Of a DNA stretch of 64,000 bases, positions 24,050 through 32,595 are shown one piece after another. Position numbers and translations under genes: made by a program. Each line of letters opens with the position of its first letter. Position 1 is the stretch's first letter. Under the pieces are notes generated by a model, which ran no database searches, had not been told where the DNA came from, and saw nothing but the letters and a program-made list of their open reading frames with translations. This stretch comes from Rhodopirellula baltica SH 1 (GTDB taxonomy: Bacteria > Planctomycetota > Planctomycetia > Pirellulales > Pirellulaceae), in the NCBI RefSeq assembly GCF_000196115.1, contig NC_005027.1, positions 1,054,001-1,118,000 of the forward strand, given 5' to 3'.

Positions 24050-24985
24050 ATGCTGATTGGCCTCGGGGTGATGTTGGCGTTGTTCGCAGGATGTGGCACG
24101 ACCAAAGAGCATCAAGCAACGGAGCAGTTGTTGTTGTCGGATGCTGTTGACCGGAGCGTTTCAACCATCGACTTTCGGCCATTGTCCGGTGAAAAGGTTT
24201 ATCTCGACACGAGTTACCTTCGGTCGGTGAAAGCAACCACGTTCGTGAATGCGGACTATGTCACCAGTGCGCTGCGTCAGCAGGTCATGGCGGCCGGTTG
24301 TTATCTGCAAGATTCCAGTGCGGAAGCGGATATCATCATCGAAGCCCGGATCGGAACGTTGGGGTATGACGATCACCGAGTCACGCTTGGTGTTCCGGAG
24401 AACAGCGCGATCAACTCGACGGTGTCGTTGTTTCCGGGGTCGCCCAATGTGCCTCAGATTCCCGAAATCGCGGTGGCACGCCGTGATGCTCGTGAAGGTG
24501 CGGCCAAGGTTGCAGCGTTTGCTTACGACCGAGAAACTCGCGAAGCGGTTTGGCAATCCGGAATCAGCCAGTCTCGATCCACCGCCCGCGATACATGGGT
24601 GATGGGGGTCGGGCCATTCCAAGGTGGATCGATCCGGGATGAAACGCGGTTGGCCGGGAGCAAACTTTTGCGATTCGGACGCCGTTCAACGGGCTCTCCG
24701 CCAAAAGTTTTTAGTCGTCCACCAGTTGACTACACCGCAGAGACCCGATTCGACGGTGGGTACCCAGTTCTCCGCGATGAAAACCAAAGCATGATCGGTG
24801 GCGGGTTGTTGCCCGGCGAGCCTTTACCGAGCGTTATGGCAACGGAAATGCTTGCGAAGGATGACGCTGGTGATAGCACCGATGTATCGGAAGTCGAGAA
24901 CGAAGCGTCAGATGAACCGACATCAAAGAAGGCACAGCCGGCCGAGAAGATTGCCGCGCCGCCGCTGAAGAAGAAGCTGCGCTGA
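24050..24985 (+). CDS. Lipoprotein, DUF6655-like / unknown envelope protein
   Basis: A 311-aa lipoprotein. MLIGLGVMLALFAGCGTTKE is a textbook lipobox (LFAG|C), so it would be lipid-anchored at Cys15 in an envelope membrane. The mature part has an alpha/beta region with KVYLDTSYLRSV, a helix with VTSALRQQVMAAGC, and ADIIIEARIGTLGYDDHRVTLGVP. It then has IPEIAVARRDAREGAAKVAA and AYDRETREAVWQSGISQSRS. This resembles the small family of lipoproteins with a CsgG/TolB-like fold that compute a ligand-binding beta-sheet, annotated as hypothetical or DUF6655; the DUF number is from memory. The C-terminus is acidic, then Lys-rich. The start at 24050 is set by the lipobox. It is transcribed alone. Confidence 0.65.
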   Translation: MLIGLGVMLALFAGCGTTKEHQATEQLLLSDAVDRSVSTIDFRPLSGEKVYLDTSYLRSVKATTFVNADYVTSALRQQVMAAGCYLQDSSAEADIIIEARIGTLGYDDHRVTLGVPENSAINSTVSLFPGSPNVPQIPEIAVARRDAREGAAKVAAFAYDRETREAVWQSGISQSRSTARDTWVMGVGPFQGGSIRDETRLAGSKLLRFGRRSTGSPPKVFSRPPVDYTAETRFDGGYPVLRDENQSMIGGGLLPGEPLPSVMATEMLAKDDAGDSTDVSEVENEASDEPTSKKAQPAEKIAAPPLKKKLR

Positions 24986-25096
24986 TAAAAATTCCTCTTT
25001 CGAGGGCGCCAGTGCTTTTGTACACGCAGCTTAGAAGATTTGTTCAGTAGGTGCTTTGAGCGCCGCAACTTCATCGACCAGACCGAACGCCAAACG

Positions 25097-25130
25097 CACT
25101 GTCAATTGAACGCGTTTTCAATTGGCAGTG
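25097..25130. promoter_or_regulatory. 14-bp inverted repeat in the leader of the DUF481 barrel gene
   Basis: cactgtcaattgaa (25097-25110) pairs with ttcaattggcagtg (25117-25130), with one G-T wobble and a 6-nt loop. It ends 46 bp before the ATG at 25177 and has no T tract after it. It is more likely an operator or a leader structure of this gene than a terminator of the lipoprotein gene 110 bp upstream. Confidence 0.5.
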
Positions 25131-25176
25131 AGCACGTGGGCTTCCTTTGGATGAACTTGTTCCAAAGAAGAGAACC

Positions 25177-26280
25177 ATGAATCGAATTCATTCCATTAAA
25201 CCCATCGTTTTCGCGTTGGCCGGTTGGCTGGTGTTGTCGGCTGGTGCGCAAGCACAAACAGTTCCGAGTTGGCAGTCCGGACAACCCGTGTTCAATGGGT
25301 CGGGGTACGAACTTCCCAAACCGCCCGCTGCAACATCACCAATGCCATCGGTTCCAAAGCCAACGGCGGTTGACTCGATGGGGTTGCCAGCCGATGCGCC
25401 GGGGAACGGTTCCTCTTTGAATTTGAACGAACTGCCTTCGGGATGGAACGAAGAATTTGGGTTGTCGCCCGCGAAGTTGGAATCGCCCATCCTGGATGCT
25501 CCTTTACCGGACAGTGCGATCGAATCGGCCAGCTATTCCGATGTGGTTGCCTCGGGGCAGGTCGTCGAGTCGCCACCGCTCGAAGAAGAAGTTGTCAGTT
25601 GGTATCAACGACCATGGGTTTGGATGACAAATGGTTGGACGAACCACGCCGAGTTTGGTTTGGATGGTAGTTCCGGTAACTCGGACACGCTGGCGCTTCA
25701 GACCGGTTTGGAAATGAAACGCAAAACAGACAGGTACACATTGGCGTTGGATTTCGACTATCGGCAGGCCAGTGCGAATGATGTGACAACGGAAGAGAAC
25801 GGGCGGTTCAATTTGGACTACGACCGTTTGATCAAGGAATCCAAATGGTCACTGTTTGGAAAATTCGGAATGGAGTTCGACGAGTTCAAATCCTTTGACC
25901 TGCGTTTGAACCTGAACGGCGGTATTGGGTACTACTGGATTCGCAACGACAAGACAAACTTCGTCACCCGGGTCGGTGCTGGTGCGTCGAAAGAGATCGG
26001 ATCGCCGGATGATTCTTGGATTCCAGAAGCCGTGTTTGGCGTCGAGGCGGATCATCAATTGACTTCGCGTCAGAAGCTGAAGGGCAAACTGGACTTCTTT
26101 CCCGCTTTCGACGATTTCAGCGATTTTCGTTTAGTGACTGATCTGGCTTGGGAAACCTTGCTCAGCGATTCGGACAACTTTTCGCTGCGTTTGTCGGTGA
26201 CGGATCGCTATGACAGCACGCCACAGGGTGCGCTCAAGAACGATTTCTATTACTCCGCTCTGCTGCTCTACAAGTTCTGA
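25177..26280 (+). CDS. DUF481 / YdiY-like outer-membrane barrel protein
   Basis: A 367-aa outer-membrane protein. A signal peptide (MNRIHSIKPIVFALAGWLVL, cleavage after AQA) is followed by a Pro/Ser-rich linker of ~110 residues. The DUF481 barrel starts NHAEFGLDGSSGNSDTLALQ, the characteristic G-x-S-G-N-S-D/T opening. Amphipathic strands follow: YTLALDFDYRQ, KWSLFGKFGMEFDEF, GIGYYWIRNDKT and LKGKLDFFPAFDDF. The chain ends with the expected aromatic residue (YSALLLYKF). DUF481 proteins include the salt-induced YdiY of enterobacteria; the function is unclear. ATG 25177 is preferred because it gives a clean signal peptide. Confidence 0.85.
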   Translation: MNRIHSIKPIVFALAGWLVLSAGAQAQTVPSWQSGQPVFNGSGYELPKPPAATSPMPSVPKPTAVDSMGLPADAPGNGSSLNLNELPSGWNEEFGLSPAKLESPILDAPLPDSAIESASYSDVVASGQVVESPPLEEEVVSWYQRPWVWMTNGWTNHAEFGLDGSSGNSDTLALQTGLEMKRKTDRYTLALDFDYRQASANDVTTEENGRFNLDYDRLIKESKWSLFGKFGMEFDEFKSFDLRLNLNGGIGYYWIRNDKTNFVTRVGAGASKEIGSPDDSWIPEAVFGVEADHQLTSRQKLKGKLDFFPAFDDFSDFRLVTDLAWETLLSDSDNFSLRLSVTDRYDSTPQGALKNDFYYSALLLYKF

Positions 26281-26621
26281 TTGCTGAGTATGCGTCTCAG
26301 GCTGTCTGCTCAACAGCGGCGGTTGCTGCGATGATCGAAACCCCTGGGCAACGCATTCGCTGAAATCGCTTTGTTGTTCAGGCACCAAGTGGCACGGTTT
26401 CATGTCCGTCGCTACCGACGACACCGGGTGATCGCTTCAGTCGTTGAGATTGGTGCAATCCGCAGAGTCGTTTGGATCGATTGACCAACCGATGGATTGG
26501 GTGCTGAGAAACGCTGCTTCCGGGTGAATGCTGGCCAAGGGGTGGCTTTTTGTGACGTAGGATGCATTTGTTCGCTCAAGAGGCGGGCATCAGTACCTTT
26601 CCTACGCGGGGAACCAATTCC
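26281..26621. other. Intergenic region, 341 bp, upstream of the Tad-like cluster
   Basis: It presumably contains the promoter of the TadE-TadG-TadE unit, but no -35/-10 pair with good spacing stands out. No terminator hairpin with a T tract follows the DUF481 gene. No coding frame is credible. Confidence 0.4.
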
Positions 26622-27023
26622 ATGGTCACTCGAAACAAATCATCACATCGCAGCGGAATCGCAGTCACGGAACTTGCCGTGGGATTGCCGTTGTTGTTGG
26701 TGGTCATGATGGGCACCGTCGAAGCGTGCACGATGATTCGGTTGCAACAAAAGATGAAGATGGTCGCTTACGAAGGCGCCCGCGTCGGTGTGTTGCCGGA
26801 AGCCAAAGCCGAAAACGTTGAATGGCAGTGCGACACGCTGAGTGCCGATCAACGGTTGAACAGCATCGTCGTGGTGATGGACCCAATGGATCCGACAACG
26901 CTCGATTCAGGTGAGTGGTTCACGGTCGAAATTCGGGCTCCTTTCTCTGACAACGCTTTGATGGGTGGTTGGGGATTCGGAAACTACGACTTGTCCGAGT
27001 CGGTCACTCTTCAAAAACCGTGA
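26622..27023 (+). CDS. TadE-like pseudopilin
   Basis: A 133-aa TadE-family protein. After a short basic leader (MVTRNKSSHRSG) comes the hallmark hydrophobic helix IAVTELAVGLPLLLVVMMGT with Glu at +5 of the mature-helix pattern, followed by VEACTMIRLQQKMKMVAYEG and ARVGVLP. TadE/TadF are minor pilins of the tight-adherence (Flp) type IVc pilus or related secretion systems and are processed by a prepilin peptidase at a G-x-x-x-x-E-like site. Here the G-I-A-V-T-E order fits that site. It is the first gene of a three-gene unit, with the next gene 16 bp downstream. Confidence 0.85.
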   Translation: MVTRNKSSHRSGIAVTELAVGLPLLLVVMMGTVEACTMIRLQQKMKMVAYEGARVGVLPEAKAENVEWQCDTLSADQRLNSIVVVMDPMDPTTLDSGEWFTVEIRAPFSDNALMGGWGFGNYDLSESVTLQKP

Positions 27024-27039
27024 GATTGGAATCGTTCAG

Positions 27040-28173
27040 ATGACCCTGCTGAAAAACCAACCAAAGCAACGTTCCGGCGCCGTCATCGTCTTGCTGGTGA
27101 TCATGTTGCCAGTGTTGTTGATCCTGGCGGCCTACGTGATCAACGTTGCCTACGTCGAAGCCGTCACCGCGGATAGCCAAGTGGTCACCGACGCCGCAGT
27201 GTGCGCGGCTGGCCGCGTCTACATTCAAACCGGCGACAAAAACGCCGCCCTGGCAGCTGCTCGCGACGCCGCAGAACGCAACCCCGTTGCGGGAAAAGTT
27301 GTGCCCATCAACATGTCCGATTTGGAATTCGGAATCAGTCTCCGCGAGAGTCTCGACGAAGGCTACAGTTTTCAGCCGTTGTCTGACGACGATGAGTTTG
27401 GCAACGCCGTGCGATTGACGACCTTGTCGCTTTCGAATTCACCTCAGCCTGTCTTTTCGCCCTTGTTCCCGACGATGGGAACCAACTTGGAAATCCGTCC
27501 TCAACGTGTTGCCGTCAGCACGCAAAGCACGATGGATGTCGCGCTCGTGATCGACCGCAGTGGTTCGATGGCCTACGCGAACGATGAGGCTCCTGATCCA
27601 TACGTCAATCCGGCCGCCGCTCCGCCCGGTTGGACTTACGGCGATCCTGTTCCACCGAATTCGCGCTGGTTGGATTTGGTCGCTTCGGTCAACGCGTTCA
27701 ATGGATTCTTGGCTGATTCACCGCAGTACGAAAAGCTTTGTTTGGCGACCTATTCCGACAACGCAAGTCGCGATTGTGATCTGACGCACACCTACGCAGA
27801 AATCTCGAATCAGTTGGATGCGATTTCGTATCAATTCAACGGTGGAGGAACCAGTGTCGGTTACGGGCTGGAACACGGGTTGGCCGTGCTGACGGATGCC
27901 ACTCACGCTCGTAAGTTTGCGGTACGCGTCATGGTGTTGATGACGGACGGTCATCATAACACTGGCAAGAGTCCTGAGAGCATGACGTATCACTTGCAGA
28001 ACCACGGAGTGACGTTGTTCACGATCACGTTCAGCGACGACGCCGATCAATCAAGGATGTCGAATTTGGCGAACGCGTGTGGAGGCGAGAACTTTCACGC
28101 CACCGACGCAAGCCAATTGCAAAACGCTTTTCAAAAAATCGCGAAAAAGCTGCCGTCTTTGATGACGCAGTGA
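27040..28173 (+). CDS. TadG-like pilus protein with von Willebrand factor A domain
   Basis: A 377-aa protein. The N-terminal Tad-like segment (KQRSGAVIVLLVIMLPVLLI, then LAAYVINVAYVEAVTADSQV and VTDAAVCAAGR) is the typical TadG/TadE-like transmembrane region. A VWA domain runs from about 165 to 370. Its MIDAS metal site is complete: D-R-S-G-S (VALVIDRSGSMAY, ~169), Thr in GGGTSVGYGLEHGL and Asp in VLMTDGHHNTG. TadG proteins are membrane-tethered with the VWA outside, where they may mediate adhesion or pilus assembly. It sits 16 bp after the TadE gene and 45 bp before the next, so it is an operon. No TadA/RcpA/prepilin peptidase genes are in this window. Confidence 0.88.
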   Translation: MTLLKNQPKQRSGAVIVLLVIMLPVLLILAAYVINVAYVEAVTADSQVVTDAAVCAAGRVYIQTGDKNAALAAARDAAERNPVAGKVVPINMSDLEFGISLRESLDEGYSFQPLSDDDEFGNAVRLTTLSLSNSPQPVFSPLFPTMGTNLEIRPQRVAVSTQSTMDVALVIDRSGSMAYANDEAPDPYVNPAAAPPGWTYGDPVPPNSRWLDLVASVNAFNGFLADSPQYEKLCLATYSDNASRDCDLTHTYAEISNQLDAISYQFNGGGTSVGYGLEHGLAVLTDATHARKFAVRVMVLMTDGHHNTGKSPESMTYHLQNHGVTLFTITFSDDADQSRMSNLANACGGENFHATDASQLQNAFQKIAKKLPSLMTQ

Positions 28174-28218
28174 TCTCGTTGCCCGACCTTGTTTGACTTT
28201 CTACTGTGACATCGCACC

Positions 28219-28815
28219 ATGTTTGAATTGCTGCACTCAAATTATCGCTCTCGCGCTTCCGTGCGTATGGGGGCGACAGTGGTGGAAATGGCGATCGTTT
28301 CAACGGTCTTATTCACCATCCTGATTTCGGGCATCGAGTTGACTCGTGTCACGATGCTGCGACATTCAGCCGATCACGCCGCGTACATTGGTGCCCGTCG
28401 AGGAATCATCACAGGCGCCACTGCGGAGAACGTCGAAGAAGTGGTCCAAGGCCACATGGATGCGATCGGTATTCGCGATGCGACCGTGACCGTTATTCCT
28501 GAAGAGATCACTGAAGCGACGACACAAGTCGAAGTGGAAGTGGGCGTTCCTTTGGCGATGAACACTTGGATCAGTCCGGAGTTGTTTGGGAAAAAACTCA
28601 AAGGACGAGCTCGGTTGCTGACCGAACGTGCAGCGATGGTGATGAGTCAATCGATGCCGACGCCTCCGCCACCACCTCCACCGCCGCCAGAACCTGAGCC
28701 GGAACCAGAACCAAATCCTGAGCCGGAGCCGCAGCCTCAACCCAACCCGGATCCCGAACCAACTCCAGAACCGGAGCCGGAGCCGCCACCACCGCCGCCG
28801 CCACCATTGCTGTAG
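28219..28815 (+). CDS. TadE-like pseudopilin with proline-rich Pro-Glu tail
   Basis: A 198-aa TadE-family protein. RMGATVVEMAIVSTVLFTIL is the pilin-like helix with Glu at the expected position, followed by SGIELTRVTMLRHSADHAAY and IGARRGIITG. After a short beta-rich domain the last ~55 residues are almost pure proline and acidic residues (PPPPPPPPPEPEPEPE type, then PNPDPEPTPEPEPEP, ending in polyproline). The nucleotide tract is a run of cc[agt] repeats and may be a slippage-prone length-variable site. The tail could be a rigid spacer or wall-contacting stalk. It is the last gene of the unit and is followed by a terminator. Confidence 0.85.
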   Translation: MFELLHSNYRSRASVRMGATVVEMAIVSTVLFTILISGIELTRVTMLRHSADHAAYIGARRGIITGATAENVEEVVQGHMDAIGIRDATVTVIPEEITEATTQVEVEVGVPLAMNTWISPELFGKKLKGRARLLTERAAMVMSQSMPTPPPPPPPPPEPEPEPEPNPEPEPQPQPNPDPEPTPEPEPEPPPPPPPPLL

Positions 28816-28846
28816 GCGAGCATGGCAGAGCGTTTAACCAAAGTTT

Positions 28847-28890
28847 GCGATCCGCAAAAGCAAACGAGTTGTTTTTGCGGATCGCTCTTT
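28847..28890 (+). terminator. Terminator of the Tad-like operon
   Basis: A perfect 13-bp stem, gcgatccgcaaaa (28847-28859) with ttttgcggatcgc (28873-28885), has an additional outer accaaag/ctttggt pairing around it. It lies 32 bp after the stop at 28815. The downstream T-richness is modest, but the stem is very stable. Confidence 0.7.
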
Positions 28891-28948
28891 GGTCAAGCGT
28901 TCAGGCATCCATGACCGGGTGCCAAATCAGGACGCAGGGTCGTGTTGG

Positions 28949-29854
28949 TCAAGCTTCATTCGAAACGTTGTTTTCCAGCACATCGCGAAGACCTTCGCGA
29001 TAGGTTGGGTAGCGCATCTGCGGAAGCAAGTCGCGTCGAACGCGACGGTTCCAAATTCGCTTGTCCGTTTCACTTCGAAAGCGAACCCCTGAATCCGCCG
29101 CCGGATCCACGAACGTCGGTTCCGCCGAACGTGTCGCACGTGCGATCTCTCGGTAGAACTCTCGACGCACAACAGGTTCGTCGTCCGCGACAACATAAAG
29201 CGGTGATCGGGCACGCGATGCAAAACGTTGGTTGTCGAAACTGTTCATCACGGCGGTCGCGGCATCGTCGACGTGAATCAAATTCAGGTGCCCATGTGGT
29301 GGCGACGCGATCGGACGTTCGGCAATCACATCGGCGGCCCGAGGGACTCGATCGGGGCCGTAGATGCCTGCCAGACGAAGTGTTGTCGTTGGGCGGCCGA
29401 CTCGGAGTGAACGCAACTTGGCCTCTGCTGCCAAATGAGCTTTGCCGCCTTCGCGTGTTGGATGCGTGGGCGAAGTTTCGTCAACCCAAACGCCGCCGGT
29501 TTGATGATAGACACCGGTCGTGCTGATGTAACACACATCGGCGGATTGGTCGGTTGGGCGACCATTGTCCAAGTGCCGAATCAGTCGCGCCAGACCATCG
29601 ACTTGGGATGCGTATCGGTCCACTCGGCTGTGTCGATCGTATGCGACGGCGATCAATACGTGTGTCGTCGTCGGCAGGCGATCGAAGGTGCGTGAATCGT
29701 TCCAGTCAAACGCGATGGGGTGAAAGCCTTCGGCCGCCAAAGTTTCGAAACGACTGCGAGTTGTCGCGTGAATTTGCCACCCGGCTCGCTGAGCCAACCG
29801 GCCCACTCGTCGACCCAAGTAACCGCAACCGACGATGAGCAACGAATTCGACAT
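28949..29854 (-). CDS. NAD(P)-dependent epimerase/reductase (SDR, YeeZ-like)
   Basis: A 301-aa atypical short-chain dehydrogenase. The Rossmann dinucleotide motif is at the very start: MSNSLLIVGCGYLGRRVGRL (G-x-x-G-x-x-G pattern). VCYISTTGVYHQTGGVWVDE supplies the Ser-Thr-x-Tyr region of the sugar-nucleotide epimerase branch, and LRLAGIYGPDR and NLIHVDDAATAV are the usual extended-SDR motifs. Substrate is unknown; close relatives (YeeZ) are annotated only as epimerases. ATG 29854 is preferred: the open frame runs to 30172 but lacks the Rossmann start there and would invade the divergent protease gene. It is convergent with the Tad operon. Confidence 0.8.
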   Translation of the reverse strand: MSNSLLIVGCGYLGRRVGRLAQRAGWQIHATTRSRFETLAAEGFHPIAFDWNDSRTFDRLPTTTHVLIAVAYDRHSRVDRYASQVDGLARLIRHLDNGRPTDQSADVCYISTTGVYHQTGGVWVDETSPTHPTREGGKAHLAAEAKLRSLRVGRPTTTLRLAGIYGPDRVPRAADVIAERPIASPPHGHLNLIHVDDAATAVMNSFDNQRFASRARSPLYVVADDEPVVRREFYREIARATRSAEPTFVDPAADSGVRFRSETDKRIWNRRVRRDLLPQMRYPTYREGLRDVLENNVSNEA

Positions 29855-30197
29855 GGGGTGAAAGTGGAGTGCAAAAAGGATGTGGAGACGCGTTGGCTCA
29901 CCAAACTGTCGCGATTGGCGGCGGATTCGCGAGAAAACGGCAACTAAACTGAATGAACAGCGAACGATTGTTATCGTGCGGGCATCCAAGGGCATATTCG
30001 CGAACATTGTTCGCCAATGTGCAGTCGACCCGCTGGATTCCGCCGAAAGTGTTGATTCGCGACGATAGGGTGGTTTGGTCCGATTGCACGTGTTGCAGCG
30101 GCACTTTATCGCCTGAACAAGATTGTCGCGACCGCCGAGACCTTGAACCAAGGACTGGTTGGTGGGGTACAATGGGAACCGTCCGTCTTTCCTCCTG

Positions 30198-31478
30198 ATG
30201 AATCACGCGATGCCATTTCACGACACGCTCGGACTGAGGCTGGTTGCCAGTTGTTTTCTGTTCGCTCTGGCGATGCCCCACCCAGTGAGTCCCGCGCAGA
30301 TCGTCAACGGAGTTCCGTCGGCAATCGGCGGTCCACCTCCGTTGCCACCCGGTGCGACCTTGGTGCCTCCGCGGCAAAGTTCGCCTGGGGCGATCTCGGG
30401 ACAAAGTTCTTACGGAGCCGCTCCGGACATCACTTCGCAAAGGTTGATCCCGCCTGGATCAATCAATCAAAATGCTTTTGTTGAAGAATCCGCTTCGGAC
30501 GCTTTCGACAGTCGATCAGGTGGCACTTTCATCGAGCCGCCAACGGAACTGCGGCGATTGATTTCGGATGGTGGAGTGCCAACATCGTTGGATCAATTGC
30601 GTTCGCTGCAGCGGCAACAACAAAATGTCGCCAAGGCGGCCGAAGCATGCACGGTCAGTGTGCAAATTGGACCGGCTCAAGGTTGCGGCGTGATCATCAC
30701 TCCGAGCGGCTACGTTTTGACCGCCGCCCACGTGGCGATGCGTCCGGGCAAGTCCGCTATGTTGACGCTCAATGACGGTCGGACGGTATCCGCGAAAACG
30801 TTGGGGATGAATCGTGGTGTTGATGCGGGTTTGATGAAAATCGATCCCGGGCAAAACGCTCGCGACTCGGCCGGACGCGAGATCGGATGGCCACACGCGT
30901 CGCTCGGCACCAGCGAGAACCTCAAATCGGGAATGTGGTGCATCGCGACGGGGCATCCCGGTGGTTACGAAGCCGAACGAGGCATGGTGACTCGGGTTGG
31001 CCGCATCTTGGCCGTGTACCCAGATCGAATTGTGACGGATTGTGCGCTGATCGGTGGTGATTCCGGTGGACCGTTGTTTGATCTGTCTGGCAAACTGATC
31101 GCCGTGCACAGTCGAATTGGGAATGATGTCGCCGACAACTTGCATGTTCCCATCGATCACTACAATGAACACTGGGACCGGATGCAGAGCGGCAGTGCCT
31201 GGGGCTATCTTCCGGGCTTTCGTCCGGTGCTGGGCGTTCGTGGAAACAGCGAAGGTGGGATCGCCAACGTTGTTCGAGTCGGTCCGGGATCGCCGGCCGA
31301 CCAAGGTGGCATTCGAGCGGGTGATCAAGTCATCACGTTCGGCGAAGTGGATATCACCGATTTTGAATCATTGAAGGCTGCGGTCTCAGACACGATGCCG
31401 GGTGAACGAGTGAAGATTTGGCTGCGACGTGACGGCCAACCTGTGAAAGTGATTGTGGAGATTGGCCGTGGCGATTGA
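30198..31478 (+). CDS. HtrA/DegP-like trypsin-fold serine protease with one PDZ domain
   Basis: A 426-aa secreted protease. A signal sequence (GLRLVASCFLFALAMPHPVS) is followed by ~110 Pro/Ser/Gly-rich residues. The chymotrypsin-fold domain carries the complete triad: His178 (GYVLTAAHVAM), Asp209 (NRGVDAGLMKID) and Ser289 (LIGGDSGGPLFDLSGKLIA). A C-terminal PDZ domain follows (~335-420; GVRGNSEGGIANVVRVGPGS and GIRAGDQVITFGEVDI). HtrA proteases degrade or refold misfolded envelope proteins. It is the first gene of an operon; the next start lies only 7 bp after its stop. ATG 30198 is preferred for a better signal sequence. The gene is divergent from the epimerase. Confidence 0.9.
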   Translation: MNHAMPFHDTLGLRLVASCFLFALAMPHPVSPAQIVNGVPSAIGGPPPLPPGATLVPPRQSSPGAISGQSSYGAAPDITSQRLIPPGSINQNAFVEESASDAFDSRSGGTFIEPPTELRRLISDGGVPTSLDQLRSLQRQQQNVAKAAEACTVSVQIGPAQGCGVIITPSGYVLTAAHVAMRPGKSAMLTLNDGRTVSAKTLGMNRGVDAGLMKIDPGQNARDSAGREIGWPHASLGTSENLKSGMWCIATGHPGGYEAERGMVTRVGRILAVYPDRIVTDCALIGGDSGGPLFDLSGKLIAVHSRIGNDVADNLHVPIDHYNEHWDRMQSGSAWGYLPGFRPVLGVRGNSEGGIANVVRVGPGSPADQGGIRAGDQVITFGEVDITDFESLKAAVSDTMPGERVKIWLRRDGQPVKVIVEIGRGD

Positions 31479-31485
31479 TTTGCGA

Positions 31486-32592
31486 ATGACATCCTGGAAG
31501 CGATCCCTGCGCCGCACGTTCGCCGTGGCGGTGACCGCTGCGTTGGTGAACGTGTCACTCGCCGGTGTGGTTGCCGCGCAAGAAGAAACATCGGTGCCGG
31601 CTTGGTTGCAAGAACGCTTGGTCGAGCGCGTGATGCATCGCCGCGACAACGGCGAGATGATGCAATTGGTTCGTCCAATTGCCGAAAGCGTGAACGACGG
31701 AGTGGTCGGGGTGATCTGCGGCGGACGTCCTGTGTCCTTGGGGACCGTGGTCGCGCGATCCAGTTTACATGTGGGCGCATCGGTTCCAACGACGGACGCG
31801 TATGTGATCACCAAGCGAAGCGAATTGTCCAACGATCCGATTCGAGTCCGTCTGCGCGATGGTCGGATGTTTCCGGCACGAGTCGCCGCGGTCCGCCGTC
31901 GCAGCGATTTGGCTTTGTTGGTGATTGAACGCGATAGCACTGGCACCCTGCCAATGCTTCGCCCGGTGACGCTCACGTCAAAGGTTCCTACTGTCGGCAG
32001 CTTTTTGATCAGCCCGGACCGCACCAATCGTGTCATTGGTTTGGGTGTGATGGGTACCGGACCACGCCGAGTTGCCTATCGAGGAATGCTTGGCGTTCAG
32101 TTGAATCCGGGTGGGGCGACCGCGGGCGCACAAGTCGAACAGATCCTACCCAACAGCAGTGCTTCCGAAGCCGGCTTGGAATCAGGAGACCGGATCATCG
32201 CGATCAATGGCCAGATGCAAAACAACCGCGATTCGGTGATGTCGACGTTGCGGATGGTGTTTCCTGGCGAGATCGTTCAGCTCACGATCGTTCGCGACGG
32301 TGACACGAAGGAGGTCTCGGCAAAGATGCGTGAGGCTTCGATCGTGCAAGAATCCGAAAACGATGCTCGCGTGAACGGTGCTCGAAACATTCGGTTGTCC
32401 GGATTCGAAGAAGCCTTGCAGCACGACACGGTTCTCAATCCCGATCAGTGCGGCGGACCTTTGCTCAATAGCGACGGAAACGTCATCGGAATCAACATCG
32501 CTCGTGCCGGACGAGTTGTCAGTTATGCGTTGCCGTCGTCGTTGGTGACGGTGGAAGTTTCCAGCATGATCGCGGAAGCGGGTGGGAAGTGA
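31486..32592 (+). CDS. HtrA-like pseudoprotease with PDZ inside the protease fold; Ser replaced by Cys
   Basis: A 368-aa secreted protein (signal RTFAVAVTAALVNVSLAGVV up to Ala31). The protease N-lobe is recognisable, but where HtrA has A-A-H it reads YVITKRSELSNDP, so the catalytic His position is Ser112 or similar. The Asp motif is kept (SDLALL, Asp141). A PDZ domain follows (~200-285; GMLGVQLNPGG, SGDRIIAINGQ). Only then comes NPDQCGGPLLNSDGNVIGIN, matching the N-S-G-G-P loop with Cys322 in place of Ser. Thus the order is H-site, D-site, PDZ, nucleophile site. It follows the active HtrA protease by 7 bp and is followed 3 bp later by the next gene. The likely role is non-catalytic, for example substrate binding or regulating its neighbour. 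Confidence 0.75.
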   Translation: MTSWKRSLRRTFAVAVTAALVNVSLAGVVAAQEETSVPAWLQERLVERVMHRRDNGEMMQLVRPIAESVNDGVVGVICGGRPVSLGTVVARSSLHVGASVPTTDAYVITKRSELSNDPIRVRLRDGRMFPARVAAVRRRSDLALLVIERDSTGTLPMLRPVTLTSKVPTVGSFLISPDRTNRVIGLGVMGTGPRRVAYRGMLGVQLNPGGATAGAQVEQILPNSSASEAGLESGDRIIAINGQMQNNRDSVMSTLRMVFPGEIVQLTIVRDGDTKEVSAKMREASIVQESENDARVNGARNIRLSGFEEALQHDTVLNPDQCGGPLLNSDGNVIGINIARAGRVVSYALPSSLVTVEVSSMIAEAGGK

Positions 32593-32595
32593 TCG

